A stretch of DNA of 64,000 bases from Brachycybe producta. Taxonomy: Eukaryota; Arthropoda; Diplopoda; Playtdesmida; Andrognathidae. Location: positions 666,501 to 730,500 of the forward strand of contig JAUPFP010000033.1 of NCBI GenBank assembly GCA_036925085.1, given 5' to 3'. Below, in pieces: positions 63,636 to 64,000 of this stretch. The notes under the pieces were generated by a model. That model ran no database searches. It had not been told where the DNA came from and saw only the letters and a program-made list of their open reading frames with translations. Position numbers and translations under genes: made by a program. Position 1 is the stretch's first letter; every line of letters begins with the position of its first letter.

Positions 63636-64000
63636 ATCCGTTAACCTTTAAATGAGTCATGCCGTCCAAGGTCTGATGACGCACGGCATGGACCGTCGGC
63701 AACAGGGACGACGGGCGGGACCTCCCGAGGTTTCTTGCGGGCACCGTGGTACCTCGTGCCCACGTAAAAAAAACATTTAAACTACAAGGAAAATATTTAT
63801 TTTGTTTTTATTCTCCCAGATGGCGCGCCTATGTGGCTATTATGTTGTATAGGAGGTCTTTTCCCTCCTACACCTGCAGTGACGGGAATTGCAATTGCAC
63901 AAAAGGCCGCCCAGGTCGCGCATACACAATCTAACCTATTTTGACCTTTTTCGGCCAGATTTTTTGGGTGAAATTTAAGAAATTGATACGTTTTGGTGCT

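Larger units (their letters stand above)
54491..64000. other. Right flank: repeats, no gene recognised
   Basis: No exon with family similarity was found. Named repeats are listed separately. 60000-60930 and 62800-63290 show nothing I can name. Confidence 0.5.

Overview
This is about 64 kb of an AT-rich, intron-rich metazoan nuclear genome. The evidence is spliced genes with GT-AG introns, long introns full of foldback elements, microsatellites, retroelement pieces and one run of 100 Ns inside a TA microsatellite. The protein kinase A tail ([16 protein letters not shown]) and the Leu gatekeeper look arthropod-like to me. A non-insect arthropod such as a crustacean or chelicerate is my best guess, but this is inference from remembered family patterns.

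Two real genes are present, both on the minus strand. The left end (281-4471) holds the first 11 coding exons, 528 codons, of a USP24-type ubiquitin hydrolase. It has an N-terminal UBA domain and runs off the left edge before its catalytic domain. From 12857 to at least 32696, and to 53879 if the proposed first exon is right, lies the catalytic subunit of cAMP-dependent protein kinase (PKA-C). I rebuilt its exons from splice sites; most are not visible as long open frames. PKA-C appears to have two alternative terminal exons: a canonical one (12857-12982) and a divergent, previously hidden one (14908-15039). The second keeps the adenine-pocket Phe/Tyr spacing and the C-terminal FxxF but lacks the turn-motif Ser. 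The first exon is uncertain.

The introns and the 53.9-64 kb flank are filled with repeats. A young, internally deleted LTR retrotransposon (41325-44322) has 645-bp LTRs that read as identical and a clear -1 frameshift signal at the end of gag. There are at least six foldback/MITE families (called A to F here), pieces of a non-LTR retrotransposon, a tRNA-derived SINE head, and several unusual tandem arrays. Chief among the arrays is the 38.3-39.1 kb minisatellite built on the palindrome TCGACATGTCGA. Family A elements carry GC boxes and often the CRE palindrome TGACGTCA, which occurs 12 times in the window.

Layout: 1-4471 USP24; about 4790-4885 GC-rich candidate promoter; 4.9-12.8 kb intergenic foldbacks; 12.9-17.8 kb PKA-C 3' exons; 17.8-32.4 kb two long introns around exon 4; 32.4-32.7 kb exons 3 and 2; 32.7-53.8 kb long intron 1 with TA array, minisatellite and LTR element; 53.8-54.5 kb proposed first exon and triplet-rich flank; 54.5-64 kb repeats only.
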